NCBI GenBank assembly: GCA_029255605.1
Contig: JANLJF010000080.1
Location: forward strand, 1-36,049
Origin: Azovibrio restrictus
Lineage (GTDB): Bacteria; Bacteroidota; Bacteroidia; Chitinophagales; Chitinophagaceae
Direction of reading: 5' to 3'
DNA: 36,049 bases
Within the stretch, counting starts at the first letter, position 1; the number at the start of each line of letters is the position of its first letter. The position numbers and the translations under genes were made by a program. Under the pieces are notes generated by a model. That model did no database searches and was not told where the DNA came from. It was given only the letters and a program-made list of their open reading frames with translations. Below, piece by piece: positions 9,234 through 17,791 of the stretch.

Positions 9234-9689
9234 ATGCGGATATTAATGGTTTGCCTGGGAAATATTTGCCGGTCGCCGATAGCAGAGGGTGTCATGCGGC
9301 ACAAAATAGCCCAGCACGGGTTGGATTGGACGGTCGCTTCTGCCGGTACAGAGTCTTATCATATAGGCGAGGCACCGCACCGCCATTCGCAAAAGGTATG
9401 CACTACTTATGGGGTAGATATCTCTGCACAGCGTGCCCGGAAATTTACTGCTGCTGACATTAGCAAATATGACAGGGTGTATGCTATGGCTGTCGATGTG
9501 TATGAAGAGATCAGGCAAATAGCAGGCCGCAATGCTAACCTTGACAATGTGCATTTGTTTCTTAACGAACTGCACCCCGGTAGTGATGCCTCTGTGCCCG
9601 ACCCATGGTATGGCAATGAAGACGGCTATTTGCCGGTATACCAGATGATAGAACAAACCTGCAATGCCATAATAGAAAAATACAAGTAA
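9234..9689 (+). CDS. Low-molecular-weight protein tyrosine phosphatase
   Basis: A 151-residue cytoplasmic enzyme. The phosphate-binding loop CLGNICRS sits at residues 7-14 (nucleophile Cys7, Arg13), and the general acid loop VPDPWYG has Asp123; both are intact, and the length is usual for the family. It should hydrolyse phosphotyrosine on proteins. Family members often counter tyrosine kinases in polysaccharide export, or act on arginine phosphate. The ATG at 9234 is chosen because the open frame to its left runs through a terminator and a promoter, and because MRILMVCLGNICRSP is the typical N-terminus. hisS follows after 9 nt, so the two are probably one operon. No tyrosine kinase gene is nearby. 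Confidence 0.92.
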   Translation: MRILMVCLGNICRSPIAEGVMRHKIAQHGLDWTVASAGTESYHIGEAPHRHSQKVCTTYGVDISAQRARKFTAADISKYDRVYAMAVDVYEEIRQIAGRNANLDNVHLFLNELHPGSDASVPDPWYGNEDGYLPVYQMIEQTCNAIIEKYK

Positions 9690-9698
9690 CAACAAACT

Positions 9699-11096
9699 AT
9701 GTCTAAACCATCCATACCACAGGGCACACGCGATTTTTCACCCGCTGAGGTTCGTAAGCGCCAGTATATCTTCAATACACTCAGGAATATCTTCGAGATA
9801 TATGGTTTTCAACCGCTGGAAACACCGGCTATGGAAAACCTGACCACGCTTACCGGCAAATACGGTGAGGAAGGAGACAGGCTGATTTTTAAAATACTGA
9901 ACAATGGCCTGCACGATAAAAAGGATGCGGATAAAGAAAAGCTGAATGCGGAATGGCAACGCTTGCTGGATAAGCCCGTTTCATCGCCTGTAATTACAGA
10001 ACGTGCTCTGCGTTATGATCTTACCATACCCTTTGCCCGCTATGTAGTAATGCACCAGAATGAATTGGCGTTTCCTTTTCGGCGTTACCAGATGCAGCCG
10101 GTATGGCGCGCCGATAGGCCCCAACGAGGTCGTTATCGGGAATTCTGGCAATGCGATGCAGATGTAGTAGGTAGTAATTCACTGATAAACGAAGCGGAGT
10201 TATTGTGCATTTACCAGGGCGCTTTCGCTAAGCTGTGCATGCCGCAGGTAGCTATAAAAATAAATAGCCGCAAACTTTTGGCTGGCTTATCAGAACTGTG
10301 CAATGCACCTGAAAAAATGATGGACATTACTATAGCGCTGGATAAGCTGGATAAAATAGGTTGGGATGGGGTAACTAAAGAACTGCAACAGCGGGGCATA
10401 GATAATAATGGTATCGCGCAGATAGAAAAAATTATAAACGTAACGGGTAATAATGAAGAGAAGCTGGCTGCTTTTGAAAACATAATGCAGCAAAGCGCAA
10501 CCGGCATGAAGGGTATTGAGGAATTAAGGCAGACGCTGGCATACCATCAGCAGATAAAAGAAGCCTCATGGCAGTCGGTTATCGAAGTAGATATCAGCCT
10601 GGCACGCGGCCTTAACTATTATACGGGTGTAATAGTAGAAGTGGTATGCCGTGCAGTGCAGATGGGCAGCATAGGTGGGGGTGGCCGTTATGATGACCTG
10701 ACGGGACTTTTTGGGCTTAAAAACTTGTCGGGTGTAGGGGTGTCATTTGGTATCGATAGAATATACGATGTAATGGAAGAGCTGGACTTGTTCCCTAAAA
10801 ACGCAGCTACAGGTGCAGCAGTAATGCTCACAAACTTTGGTGGTGAGAATGAGGCATATGCATTGCAGGCACTTCAAAAACTACGTGCCGCAGACATAGC
10901 AGCAGAGATATACCCTGAGGCTGCGAAGTTTGATAAACAAATGAAGTATGCCAATAAAAAAGGTGTGCCTTATGTAATATTAGCAGGCGATGAGGAAAGG
11001 CAAAAAAACCTGGTGAGCCTTAAGAATTTCCATACAGGTGCTCAGGAGATGATACATATAGAAGATGTGATAGCTATACTGAAAGGTGGGCTATGA
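9699..11096 (+). CDS. hisS: Histidine--tRNA ligase
   Basis: A 465-residue class II aminoacyl-tRNA synthetase that charges tRNA-His. Visible landmarks are the N-terminal PQGTRDFSP, ALRYDLTIPFARY (about 103-115), the motif 2 region with VWRADRPQRGRYREFWQCD (135-153), the histidine-specific LARGLNYYTG (301-310), GGGRYDDLTG (327-336) and motif 3 GVSFGIDRI. A C-terminal anticodon-binding domain follows. The segment at about 71-92 is a short charged insertion, which I believe is common in this phylum. It begins 9 nt after the phosphatase stop and ends before a shared palindromic terminator. The sequence appears intact. Confidence 0.97.
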   Translation: MSKPSIPQGTRDFSPAEVRKRQYIFNTLRNIFEIYGFQPLETPAMENLTTLTGKYGEEGDRLIFKILNNGLHDKKDADKEKLNAEWQRLLDKPVSSPVITERALRYDLTIPFARYVVMHQNELAFPFRRYQMQPVWRADRPQRGRYREFWQCDADVVGSNSLINEAELLCIYQGAFAKLCMPQVAIKINSRKLLAGLSELCNAPEKMMDITIALDKLDKIGWDGVTKELQQRGIDNNGIAQIEKIINVTGNNEEKLAAFENIMQQSATGMKGIEELRQTLAYHQQIKEASWQSVIEVDISLARGLNYYTGVIVEVVCRAVQMGSIGGGGRYDDLTGLFGLKNLSGVGVSFGIDRIYDVMEELDLFPKNAATGAAVMLTNFGGENEAYALQALQKLRAADIAAEIYPEAAKFDKQMKYANKKGVPYVILAGDEERQKNLVSLKNFHTGAQEMIHIEDVIAILKGGL

Positions 11097-11120
11097 TTTA
11101 TAAATAATTATATAATAGAA

Positions 11121-11150
11121 AAGCCCCGACATGCGGGGCTTTATATTTTT
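11121..11150. terminator. Bidirectional terminator between hisS and the PorG-like gene
   Basis: An 8-bp stem (AAGCCCCG, 11121-11128, with CGGGGCTT, 11134-11141), a 5-nt loop, and T-rich sequence after it on the plus strand. A-rich sequence before it serves the minus strand. It lies between two convergent genes and can end both transcripts. Confidence 0.85.
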
Positions 11151-11164
11151 GTAGCAGCATTGCC

Positions 11165-12040
11165 TTAGCGGAAGGCCGGGCAGTTTGCTTGCCAGTATTT
11201 TTTTACGTTACCAAATGATTTCAGGTAAACGGTAACCGTTACGTTACCAAACCAATACCAGTCATTAGCTTTGCTATCACCACGCTGGAATTTGAAGTTA
11301 GGATAATCCTGGTTGCCTTCTTGTTTCTTCTGCCACCAGTCACCCCTTTCATCTGAACGGAAGGACAAGTCAACAGCTTGCTGGCCTTTATAAGCCCTTA
11401 ATGTATCCAGGTTTACATATGTTTTGCTTACATCATCCAGGTAGTCGGTATTTGTATAGCGGAAACCAAGTTCTGTAGTAATAAAGAAGGTTTTGCCCAC
11501 AAAGAACTTCAATCCACCACCTATCGGGAAGGCAATATTTACAGTTTTATATTCTTTACGGTCAGGATAAACCGGGATGCCCTGTCCTTCAGTGCCTAAA
11601 GCACGCAGGTAAACCTTCTCACCCCTTGCTCCGTCGGTATAGGGGTTGAAATGGAATAACGATAAACCGGCAAAGATATAAGGCGATACTTTTGCCCTGT
11701 CAGACTCTACCTGCAACAGGTTCAGTTCAAACCCGCCATGTACTTCAAACAGGTTGGAAGCGAAACGCAGGTTACGCTCCTGTTTTACCTGTATTTCAGA
11801 CAGGCTGTCGGCAGCCGTGACGCTTGAAAATGCAGCGCCAAAACGAACACCTACACGTGGATTAAAGAAATATTTATATGCAACACCGGCCATTGGCCTG
11901 TATCCGTAATTCGGAAACATTTTATCCTGCAGATCGCCATAATAGTTTGCAACACCGGCACTTAGACCTATTTCGTGATGCGACTGGGCGAAGGTAGTAA
12001 ACGGCGCGAGCAGAGCTAAGGAGAGTATAAAACGTTTCAA
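11165..12040 (-). CDS. DUF6089/PorG-like outer membrane beta-barrel protein (TTG start)
   Basis: A 291-residue protein with a signal peptide (hydrophobic core, cleavage after TTFAQ) and alternating beta strands. Its features (HEIGLSAGVANYYGDLQ near the N-terminus, YRPMAGVAYKYFFNPRVGVRFG, GGGLKFFVG, ELGFRYTNTDYLDDVS) recall DUF6089 proteins, the family that includes PorG of the type IX secretion system. The start codon is TTG (12040-12038): no ATG exists before the signal peptide, and the frame gives an ideal MKRFILSLALL start. A 7/8 promoter box lies 30 nt upstream. It shares a terminator with hisS. The assignment to type IX secretion is by family resemblance only; a generic barrel is the alternative. 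Confidence 0.8.
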   Translation of the reverse strand: MKRFILSLALLAPFTTFAQSHHEIGLSAGVANYYGDLQDKMFPNYGYRPMAGVAYKYFFNPRVGVRFGAAFSSVTAADSLSEIQVKQERNLRFASNLFEVHGGFELNLLQVESDRAKVSPYIFAGLSLFHFNPYTDGARGEKVYLRALGTEGQGIPVYPDRKEYKTVNIAFPIGGGLKFFVGKTFFITTELGFRYTNTDYLDDVSKTYVNLDTLRAYKGQQAVDLSFRSDERGDWWQKKQEGNQDYPNFKFQRGDSKANDWYWFGNVTVTVYLKSFGNVKKYWQANCPAFR

Positions 12041-12070
12041 AGCCTAAAAGTTTTGTTAACAGATATAACC

Positions 12071-12099
12071 GAAAGATAAAAACAATTTTCGAAAAACAA
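12071..12099 (-). promoter_or_regulatory. Likely promoter of the PorG-like gene
   Basis: Read on the minus strand: TTG (12099-12097), an 18-nt spacer, and TATCTTTC (12078-12071), one base off the TAnnTTTG consensus. It ends 30 nt before the TTG start codon. The remaining gap up to tyrS (12100-12257) is AT-rich, with nothing else recognisable. Confidence 0.45.
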
Positions 12100-12257
12100 A
12101 ACCCGCTAATATATACTATCCAAATATATTAAATGACTGCCAATGTATTATTGCCTGCCATGTAAGTCATGTGTCATTTTTTGTCATAAGATATGATGGC
12201 AAATTAATATGGTTTTTAATCTGCTTTTAATGAATGTAGAACTACGGGCGGAAACCT

Positions 12258-12265
12258 TATTTTTG
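12258..12265 (+). promoter_or_regulatory. -7 box TATTTTTG of tyrS, with CGC extension
   Basis: A full match to TAnnTTTG followed directly by CGC, 21 nt before the tyrS ATG. I see no convincing TTG at the -33 position. Confidence 0.5.
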
Positions 12266-12286
12266 CGCTCATTATTATTATAATAG

Positions 12287-13564
12287 ATGGATCTTATCAA
12301 GGAATTTCAGGAAAGAGGGCTTATACAGGATATAATGCCGGGTACGCAAGAGCAGCTGAACAAGGAAATGACCTCCGGCTACGTGGGTTTCGACCCTACG
12401 GCCGATAGCCTGCACGTAGGCCACTTGTTGCCGGTTACTATATTAATGCGTTTGCAAAGGGCAGGGCATAAGCCTTATGCGCTGGTGGGTGGCGCCACAG
12501 GTATGATAGGTGACCCATCCGGAAAATCGGCAGAACGCAACCTACTGGATAAAGAAACCCTGCAAAAGAACGTGGATGGCATTCGCGCACAACTGGAAAA
12601 ATTCCTTGATTTTAAAGCGGATACGCCTAATGCCGCCGTATTGGTAAATAACTACGATTGGTTTAAAGATTATAATTTCCTCGATTTCATCCGCGAAGTG
12701 GGTAAGCATATTACCATCAGCTATATGATGTCAAAAGATTCGGTACAGAAACGCCTGGAAACAGGTCTGTCATTTACCGAGTTTACCTATCAGTTGATAC
12801 AGGGTTACGATTTCTACTATTTGAATAATAACTATAATGTAAAACTACAGATGGGTGGGGCCGATCAGTGGGGTAATATTGTAACCGGTACAGAGCTCAT
12901 ACGCCGTAAAGGCGGCAGCGATGCTTTTGCCGCTACCTGCCCGCTGATAACCAAAAGTGACGGCACTAAGTTTGGTAAAAGTGAAGGCGGCAATGTATGG
13001 CTCGATCCGGAGCGCACCTCGCCTTACCAGTTCTATCAATTCTGGCTGAAACTTGCTGATGATGATGCTGAGCGCATGGCATTGACCTTCTCTTTCAAAA
13101 CAGTAGAAGAAATAAAAGCACTGATTGAAGAGCATAAGCAAGCACCTCACCAACGCAAGCTGCAGAAAGCATTGGCAGAAGAGCTGACAACATTAGTACA
13201 CAGTGCCGATGACTTGGCTTTTGCACAGAAAGCATCTGAAATTCTTTTCGGACAGGCTGCGGTAGATACTTTGCGCTCATTGAATGAGAAGCAATTGCTG
13301 GAAGTAATGGATGGCGTGCCACAGGTAGCCGCTACTAAAGATAGCCTGGTAGAAGGGCTGGATGTGTTGGCCTTCCTGGCAGAAAGTGGTGTATTCCCAT
13401 CGAAAGGGGAAGCCCGTAAAATGGTGCAAGGCGGCGGTGTGAGCATCAATAAAGAAAAGGTAACGGCGATAGACCATAAACTGACGGCAGAACACCTGTT
13501 AAATGGTAAATATATGCTGGTGCAGCGCGGTAAATCGAACTATACACTGGCTATCTTCAACTAA
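12287..13564 (+). CDS. tyrS: Tyrosine--tRNA ligase
   Basis: A 425-residue class I aminoacyl-tRNA synthetase that charges tRNA-Tyr. The HIGH-type signature is HVGH at residues 43-46, the tyrosine pocket region includes [12 protein letters not shown] and [11 protein letters not shown], and the KMSKS-type loop is KFGKS at 228-232. A C-terminal S4-like RNA-binding domain contains [19 protein letters not shown]. Length and order of parts fit the E. coli-type enzyme. The cytochrome gene follows closely, but with its own promoter-like box. Confidence 0.97.
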   Translation: MDLIKEFQERGLIQDIMPGTQEQLNKEMTSGYVGFDPTADSLHVGHLLPVTILMRLQRAGHKPYALVGGATGMIGDPSGKSAERNLLDKETLQKNVDGIRAQLEKFLDFKADTPNAAVLVNNYDWFKDYNFLDFIREVGKHITISYMMSKDSVQKRLETGLSFTEFTYQLIQGYDFYYLNNNYNVKLQMGGADQWGNIVTGTELIRRKGGSDAFAATCPLITKSDGTKFGKSEGGNVWLDPERTSPYQFYQFWLKLADDDAERMALTFSFKTVEEIKALIEEHKQAPHQRKLQKALAEELTTLVHSADDLAFAQKASEILFGQAAVDTLRSLNEKQLLEVMDGVPQVAATKDSLVEGLDVLAFLAESGVFPSKGEARKMVQGGGVSINKEKVTAIDHKLTAEHLLNGKYMLVQRGKSNYTLAIFN

Positions 13565-13585
13565 ACAATGCAGCTTGTATTGTGT

Positions 13586-13593
13586 TATCTTTG
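13586..13593 (+). promoter_or_regulatory. -7 box TATCTTTG, 6 nt before the cytochrome ATG
   Basis: A full match to TAnnTTTG lying only 6 nt before the ATG at 13600, again predicting a leaderless message. No -33 TTG at the right spacing is visible, so read-through from tyrS may also contribute. Confidence 0.4.
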
Positions 13594-13599
13594 AAGAGC

Positions 13600-15546
13600 A
13601 TGTCTGCACGTTTTGTCCGTAGTGTTCTTACTGTATTGGCTATAGTAGCGGTAACGCTACCTGCGTTCTATTGCAGTAGCCCCGAGGGTGAAAATAATGT
13701 TATCGATGCAGGCAGCCCATGGCAGAATGTGTATGATACTACCATAAAGTATGTAGGCATGGAGAAATGCCGCACCTGCCATGAAAATGTTTACCAGACT
13801 TTCATTCAAACGGGTATGGGCCAGTCTTACGACAGGGCTACGCCACAAAAATCTGCTGCAGACTTTACGCCTTCGCATGCTTTAGTATACGATAAAGACC
13901 TCGACTTCTACTACAAACCTTACTTCCGCAACGACTCCTTATATATCATGGAGTTCAGGTTGGAAGGAAAGGACACTGTGCATAAACGTGTACAAAAGAT
14001 AGACTATGTTATTGGTTCGGGGCAGCACACCAATTCGCATATATTCAGTACTAACGGCTACCTGTACCAGGCACCTATCACTTTCTATACTCAAAAGAAG
14101 CAATGGGATTTAGCCCCGGGTTTTGAAAAGGGTGCCAGCAGCCGCTTCAGCAGGTTGATAGAGTTGGAGTGTATGAGCTGCCATAATGGACTGCCTGAAT
14201 TTGTACATAATAGCCAGAACAAATACCTGAGCATAAAACATGGTATAGACTGCGAACGTTGCCATGGCCCGGGAGAGCTCCATGTAAAAGAAAAAACTGC
14301 TGGTAACATTGTTGATACGTCCAAAGGGCCGGATTATACTATTGTAAATCCACGCAGGCTTAGTACCGATTTGCAGAACAACATTTGCCAGCGTTGCCAC
14401 TTGCAGGGTATAGCTGTGTTGAACGATGGTAAAACCTTCTTCAATTTCCGCCCGGGTATGAAACTTTCGGAAGTAATGAACGTATTTATGCCGCAATATG
14501 AGGGTGCACAGGATAAAATGATCATGGCATCGCATGTAGAGCGGATGAAGAAGAGTGACTGTTATGTAAGCTCGGGTAAAATGAGCTGTATTACCTGCCA
14601 CAAGCCACACGTAAGTGTAAAGTTTACACCGCGTACGCAATACATGGATGCCTGTAACAGTTGCCATGGTGGTAATAATCAGCCGCATTGTACAGAAGAT
14701 ATCAAAATAAGGCAGGCAAAGAATGATGATTGCATTACCTGCCACATGCCGCGCAATGGCAGTATAGATATACCCCACGTAGCCGTTACCGACCATTACA
14801 TCCGCAAACGCCCTATGGATGATAGCACGCGAGGAAAGATAATTGCTTTCCTTGGCCTTAAATCGTTCAATAATGATAACCCGGATGCCATCACTACAGC
14901 ACGAGCTTTCATGGAGTTTTACGAAAGGTATAATCCTAATAAAGGCCTGATAGATTCTGCATTGAGCTACTTGAATAAGCAAAAGGAGGATGAGGCAAAC
15001 AAAAAACAGAACCGGGATTATATCCGTGCTTACTTCCTGCTGAATGATTATAATAGCGTAGTACGATATGCCGGCGGGTTAAAACCGGAAGCTATTACTG
15101 ATGCATGGGCTGCCTACCGTATTGGTGAGGGGTATTATCAACTGGGCCAACCCGATAATGCATTACCATGGTACCATCGGGCTACTATCATATGGCCTTA
15201 TGCATTAGACTTCCAAAGTAAGTATGGTATATGCTTGCTGTCGCTGCGAAAAATAGAAGAGGCAAAAAAGGTTTTTACTTTCATTTTGAGCGAGAATCCT
15301 GATTATGTCACAGCCAATACCAATCTTGGTTTTATATACATGCAGCAAGGCAATAGCGTAATGGCCTACGACCTGCTGCGCAAAGCCAATAGCCTGGACC
15401 CCGACCACGAGCAAACATTGATAAACCTTGCTGTATGGTATCATGCCAACGCACAGGATGATAAGGCAAAGAAAAGCCTGCAACACTTATTGAAGAAACA
15501 TCCTCAAAACCAGCAGGCCAAAGCCATGCTGGCTGATATAATGTAA
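13600..15546 (+). CDS. Multiheme c-type cytochrome (7 CxxCH) with C-terminal TPR repeats
   Basis: A 648-residue exported protein. An N-terminal hydrophobic segment ends in LPAFYCSS, so it may be lipidated at that Cys, although the lipobox is imperfect. Seven CxxCH heme-binding motifs are encoded at 13768-13782, 14170-14184, 14251-14265, 14386-14400, 14587-14601, 14653-14667 and 14731-14745. The last 150 or so residues form about four tetratricopeptide repeats (for example AWAAYRIGEGYYQLGQPDNA and ANTNLGFIYMQQGNSVMAYD). Such cytochrome-TPR fusions are known, but their redox partners are not. The ATG at 13600 is preferred over a GTG at 13582 because that GTG precedes a -7 promoter box and would add six residues before the signal. 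No maturation or quinol-oxidase gene lies beside it, so its electron donor is unknown. Confidence 0.9.
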   Translation: MSARFVRSVLTVLAIVAVTLPAFYCSSPEGENNVIDAGSPWQNVYDTTIKYVGMEKCRTCHENVYQTFIQTGMGQSYDRATPQKSAADFTPSHALVYDKDLDFYYKPYFRNDSLYIMEFRLEGKDTVHKRVQKIDYVIGSGQHTNSHIFSTNGYLYQAPITFYTQKKQWDLAPGFEKGASSRFSRLIELECMSCHNGLPEFVHNSQNKYLSIKHGIDCERCHGPGELHVKEKTAGNIVDTSKGPDYTIVNPRRLSTDLQNNICQRCHLQGIAVLNDGKTFFNFRPGMKLSEVMNVFMPQYEGAQDKMIMASHVERMKKSDCYVSSGKMSCITCHKPHVSVKFTPRTQYMDACNSCHGGNNQPHCTEDIKIRQAKNDDCITCHMPRNGSIDIPHVAVTDHYIRKRPMDDSTRGKIIAFLGLKSFNNDNPDAITTARAFMEFYERYNPNKGLIDSALSYLNKQKEDEANKKQNRDYIRAYFLLNDYNSVVRYAGGLKPEAITDAWAAYRIGEGYYQLGQPDNALPWYHRATIIWPYALDFQSKYGICLLSLRKIEEAKKVFTFILSENPDYVTANTNLGFIYMQQGNSVMAYDLLRKANSLDPDHEQTLINLAVWYHANAQDDKAKKSLQHLLKKHPQNQQAKAMLADIM

Positions 15547-15551
15547 AAGGA

Positions 15552-15580
15552 AAAGCACCCGGAAACGGGTGCTTTCTGGT
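15552..15580. terminator. Bidirectional terminator with GAAA tetraloop
   Basis: A 10-bp stem (AAAGCACCCG, 15552-15561, with CGGGTGCTTT, 15566-15575) closed by a GAAA loop, between the convergent cytochrome and barrel genes. T runs are short on both sides. Confidence 0.75.
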
Positions 15581-15599
15581 TACTATCTATATGGGTCTG

Positions 15600-16298
15600 T
15601 TAAAAACGATAATGAACAAAGAAACGCTGTCCGACATTACCTACGTCAAAGAAGGAAGTACGTCTGCCGTTATTGTTGTTGCTCTGGTTTTGATAGGTCA
15701 GGTTGATAGGGTAGAACTCTGCACCCAGCACCAGGTGCGATAGCTGCAGCCGTATGCCACCCGTAGGCGCCAGGTTCATATAAAACATGCTGACATTAGG
15801 AAATGCGGTTGCTGATTGTGTTGTATTTATTAGTATACTGTTTTGCTCGTACGATTTGTGAATGCTCGTATCCACGTGGCCTTTCCCATACCCGGCACGA
15901 AACTCTACAGCAGCAAAAAAGTACACTTTTTTATAAAATTGGCGTTGTGCTTCCAGCGCACCGCCTACTATGCCCAGGTTGATGGTAGTAGTAGCATTAT
16001 TCTCAAAAATGGTATCTTTCAATGAGCCGGCTTTGTATACCGCACTTTCATGATTGTAGATGCCATAACCCGCCATCAGTCTATAGCCATAGTTACTGGT
16101 CACATGTTTTTTATATTGCGCACCTATCAGGCCTATATCGGTATTGTAACTGTTGCCAATATCTGCAAGATGCGCCTGCATCATCACGCCCAGTTCATGG
16201 CTTTTGTATATTTTTTTATTGATAACCTCGTCCTTGGCATACGCAAGTCCGGTACTTGCCATACATATGGCAAGCAGCATATTTCTTAAGTTGCTCAT
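15600..16298 (-). CDS. Small outer membrane beta-barrel protein, paralogue B
   Basis: A 232-residue protein from the ATG at 16298, with a signal peptide (MSNLRNMLLAICMASTGLAYA) followed by alternating beta strands. It ends in RFFVHYRF, a typical outer membrane C-terminal signal with terminal Phe. An open frame extends 69 nt further upstream but runs into the preceding gene; 16298 is the sensible start because it opens directly on the signal peptide. It is clearly related to the gene just upstream: shared features include QYKKxV, GYRxxxxYGxY, VGGxLExQRxFYKxxY and AxxExRxGYGxG. The two genes form a tandem pair on the minus strand. Function is unknown; the closest description is a generic outer membrane barrel domain. 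Confidence 0.8.
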   Translation of the reverse strand: MSNLRNMLLAICMASTGLAYAKDEVINKKIYKSHELGVMMQAHLADIGNSYNTDIGLIGAQYKKHVTSNYGYRLMAGYGIYNHESAVYKAGSLKDTIFENNATTTINLGIVGGALEAQRQFYKKVYFFAAVEFRAGYGKGHVDTSIHKSYEQNSILINTTQSATAFPNVSMFYMNLAPTGGIRLQLSHLVLGAEFYPINLTYQNQSNNNNGRRTSFFDVGNVGQRFFVHYRF

Positions 16299-16311
16299 AA
16301 TAATTGCCCGA

Positions 16312-16367
16312 TTAGAAACGTAAATGGAAATAAATGCGCTGTCTGAAGGTACCCGCGTTAAAATCAC
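16312..16367 (-). other. Off-frame C-terminal barrel strand belonging to paralogue A
   Basis: Read on the minus strand in the frame one base behind that of paralogue A, the sequence spells VGDFNAGTFRQRIYFHLRF and then TAA at 16314-16312. This is an ideal outer membrane C-terminus and lines up with the NVGQRFFVHYRF end of paralogue B. It would leave a gap of only 13 nt to the next ATG. Confidence 0.75.
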
Positions 16368-16997
16368 CTACACCGAAGATGACATATTAGGATATTGCAG
16401 GCTGCTGAAGTTAAGGTTGAGCGCAGATAGTTCTGTACCAAACACTATACGGTTGAAAACAAACTTGGCACCTATGGATGGGGCTGCGGCGACAGAAAAT
16501 AGCGATACACCATTAATGCGCGCACCGGTTACTGCATCTGCATAGTTTGTACCTTCGCTTCTTTTAACTACAATGCTGTCATAAGATCCACGTCCATAAC
16601 CCACGCGCAGTTCAGCAGCGGCATACAGGTATATCCGTTTGTAGAAATGTCTTTGCATTTCCAGGCCGCCACCAACAATGGCTACGGGTATTTCTGTACG
16701 ACGATGTGTTTCTGTTACGGTATCGCCTGTTTTACTTAATACCTTAGGTGTACTAAAGTTGCTATACTGGCCATAAGCAACAATGATTCTATATCCGGCA
16801 TTAGGCTTTACCCATTTTTTATATTGTATGCCTGCCATGCCATCTATGTTGTCATTGTTGTTGTTGCCAAAACTGGTTTCTCCCATCAGGCCTATTTCAC
16901 TTTTACGGTTTACAGGGGCAGGTTCATTACTGGTTTCTTGTGCAGTGGCAGTAGCAGATAGGGCTACCGCTAGTGCTGCTGTCATAATTAATCGCAT
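16368..16997 (-). CDS. Small outer membrane beta-barrel protein, paralogue A (apparently frameshifted near its end)
   Basis: A 209-residue frame from the ATG at 16997, with a signal peptide (MRLIMTAALAVALSATATAQ); a GTG at 17021 would add eight residues and is less likely. The body closely parallels paralogue B (GIQYKKWVKPNAGYRIIVAYGQY, VGGGLEMQRHFYKRIYLYAA, ELRVGYGRGSYD). The frame stops at 16368 after PNMSSSV, before the last strand. The missing strand is present in the -1 frame down to 16312. The change of frame must fall between about 16386 and 16371, because the -1 frame itself has a stop just upstream. No homopolymer lies there, which argues a little against a simple run-length sequencing error. 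The gene may be a recent pseudogene, carry a sequence error, or use frameshifting. Confidence 0.75.
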   Translation of the reverse strand: MRLIMTAALAVALSATATAQETSNEPAPVNRKSEIGLMGETSFGNNNNDNIDGMAGIQYKKWVKPNAGYRIIVAYGQYSNFSTPKVLSKTGDTVTETHRRTEIPVAIVGGGLEMQRHFYKRIYLYAAAELRVGYGRGSYDSIVVKRSEGTNYADAVTGARINGVSLFSVAAAPSIGAKFVFNRIVFGTELSALNLNFSSLQYPNMSSSV

Positions 16998-17056
16998 AAA
17001 TATCAGGGGTTTTACAATCACTACAACGAAGCTATGTTGTTATTATTGCTGCCTTA

Positions 17057-17088
17057 CATAAAAAAGCCACGCATATAGCGTGGCTTTT
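17057..17088 (-). terminator. Terminator of the superoxide dismutase gene
   Basis: An 11-bp stem (AAAAGCCACGC, 17062-17072, with GCGTGGCTTTT, 17078-17088) with a 5-nt loop. Read leftward, the stem is followed by a T run (A run 17060-17065 on the plus strand), fitting termination of the minus-strand gene that ends at 17120. Confidence 0.85.
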
Positions 17089-17119
17089 CTCTTATTTTAA
17101 TGAGTGTTTAATTTCACTC

Positions 17120-17725
17120 TTACAAAGCAGCTTTATATCGTTTGCTTACTTCATCCCAGTTTATCACATTCCAGATAGCAGCCAGGTAGTCCGGGCGTTT
17201 GTTTTGATATTTCAGGTAGTACGCATGTTCCCATACATCTATGCCCAATATAGGTGTGCCTTTTACTTCAGCCACATCCATCAGTGGATTATCCTGATTA
17301 GGGGTAGAGGAAACTTCCAGTTTGCCATCTTTTACCAGCAGCCATGCCCAGCCGCTACCGAAGCGGGTAGCACCTGCCGTATTCATTTTTTCTTTCAGTG
17401 CGTCAAATGAGCCGAAGTTTTCATTAATGGCAGTAGCCAGGTCACCGGTAGGTGCGCCACCTGTGTTAGGGCCCAGGATGCTCCAGAAAAGTGTATGGTT
17501 GTAGTGTCCACCACCATTGTTGCGCACAGCAACAGGGTATGCAGATATGTTTGCCATCAGTTCTTCCAGTGTTTTTGTTTCGGCATCTGTGCCGGCTATG
17601 GCTTTATTCAGGTTATCTACATAAGCCTGGTGGTGCTTGCCATGGTGTATTTGCATCGTTTGTGCATCAATGTGTGGTTCCAATGCTTCAAAAGCATAAT
17701 TCAATGCAGGAAGTGTATGTGCCAT
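17120..17725 (-). CDS. sodA: Superoxide dismutase, Mn type
   Basis: A 201-residue enzyme of the Fe/Mn superoxide dismutase family, converting superoxide to oxygen and hydrogen peroxide. Metal ligands are visible as His27 ([12 protein letters not shown]), His77 ([11 protein letters not shown]), Asp163 and His167 ([13 protein letters not shown]). The NQD stretch with Gln144 and the [10 protein letters not shown] context are of the manganese type, although metal use cannot be proven from sequence. There is no signal peptide, so the enzyme is cytoplasmic. The gene has a well-formed promoter and its own terminator, indicating a single-gene transcript. Confidence 0.95.
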   Translation of the reverse strand: MAHTLPALNYAFEALEPHIDAQTMQIHHGKHHQAYVDNLNKAIAGTDAETKTLEELMANISAYPVAVRNNGGGHYNHTLFWSILGPNTGGAPTGDLATAINENFGSFDALKEKMNTAGATRFGSGWAWLLVKDGKLEVSSTPNQDNPLMDVAEVKGTPILGIDVWEHAYYLKYQNKRPDYLAAIWNVINWDEVSKRYKAAL

Positions 17726-17761
17726 AAGAAATAATTGTTTTTATGTTGGTTAATCAGTCCC

Positions 17762-17791
17762 CAAAGTTAATAGCCATATCCGAAAGCCCAA
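17762..17791 (-). promoter_or_regulatory. Promoter of sodA: TTG, 19 nt, TAACTTTG
   Basis: Read on the minus strand: TTG at 17791-17789, a 19-nt spacer, and TAACTTTG at 17769-17762. The box ends 36 nt before the ATG at 17725, leaving a normal short leader. This is one of the best matches to the Bacteroidota consensus in the window. Confidence 0.75.

Noticed and set aside
14110-14982. Long open frame (290 codons) on the minus strand
   Set aside because: It lies wholly inside the multiheme cytochrome gene in antisense. Its translation shows no domain or signal and repeats the low-complexity pattern expected opposite heme-motif codons.
16299-16367. Upstream extension of barrel paralogue B
   Set aside because: It overlaps the displaced C-terminus of paralogue A, and the ATG at 16298 starts a clean signal peptide.
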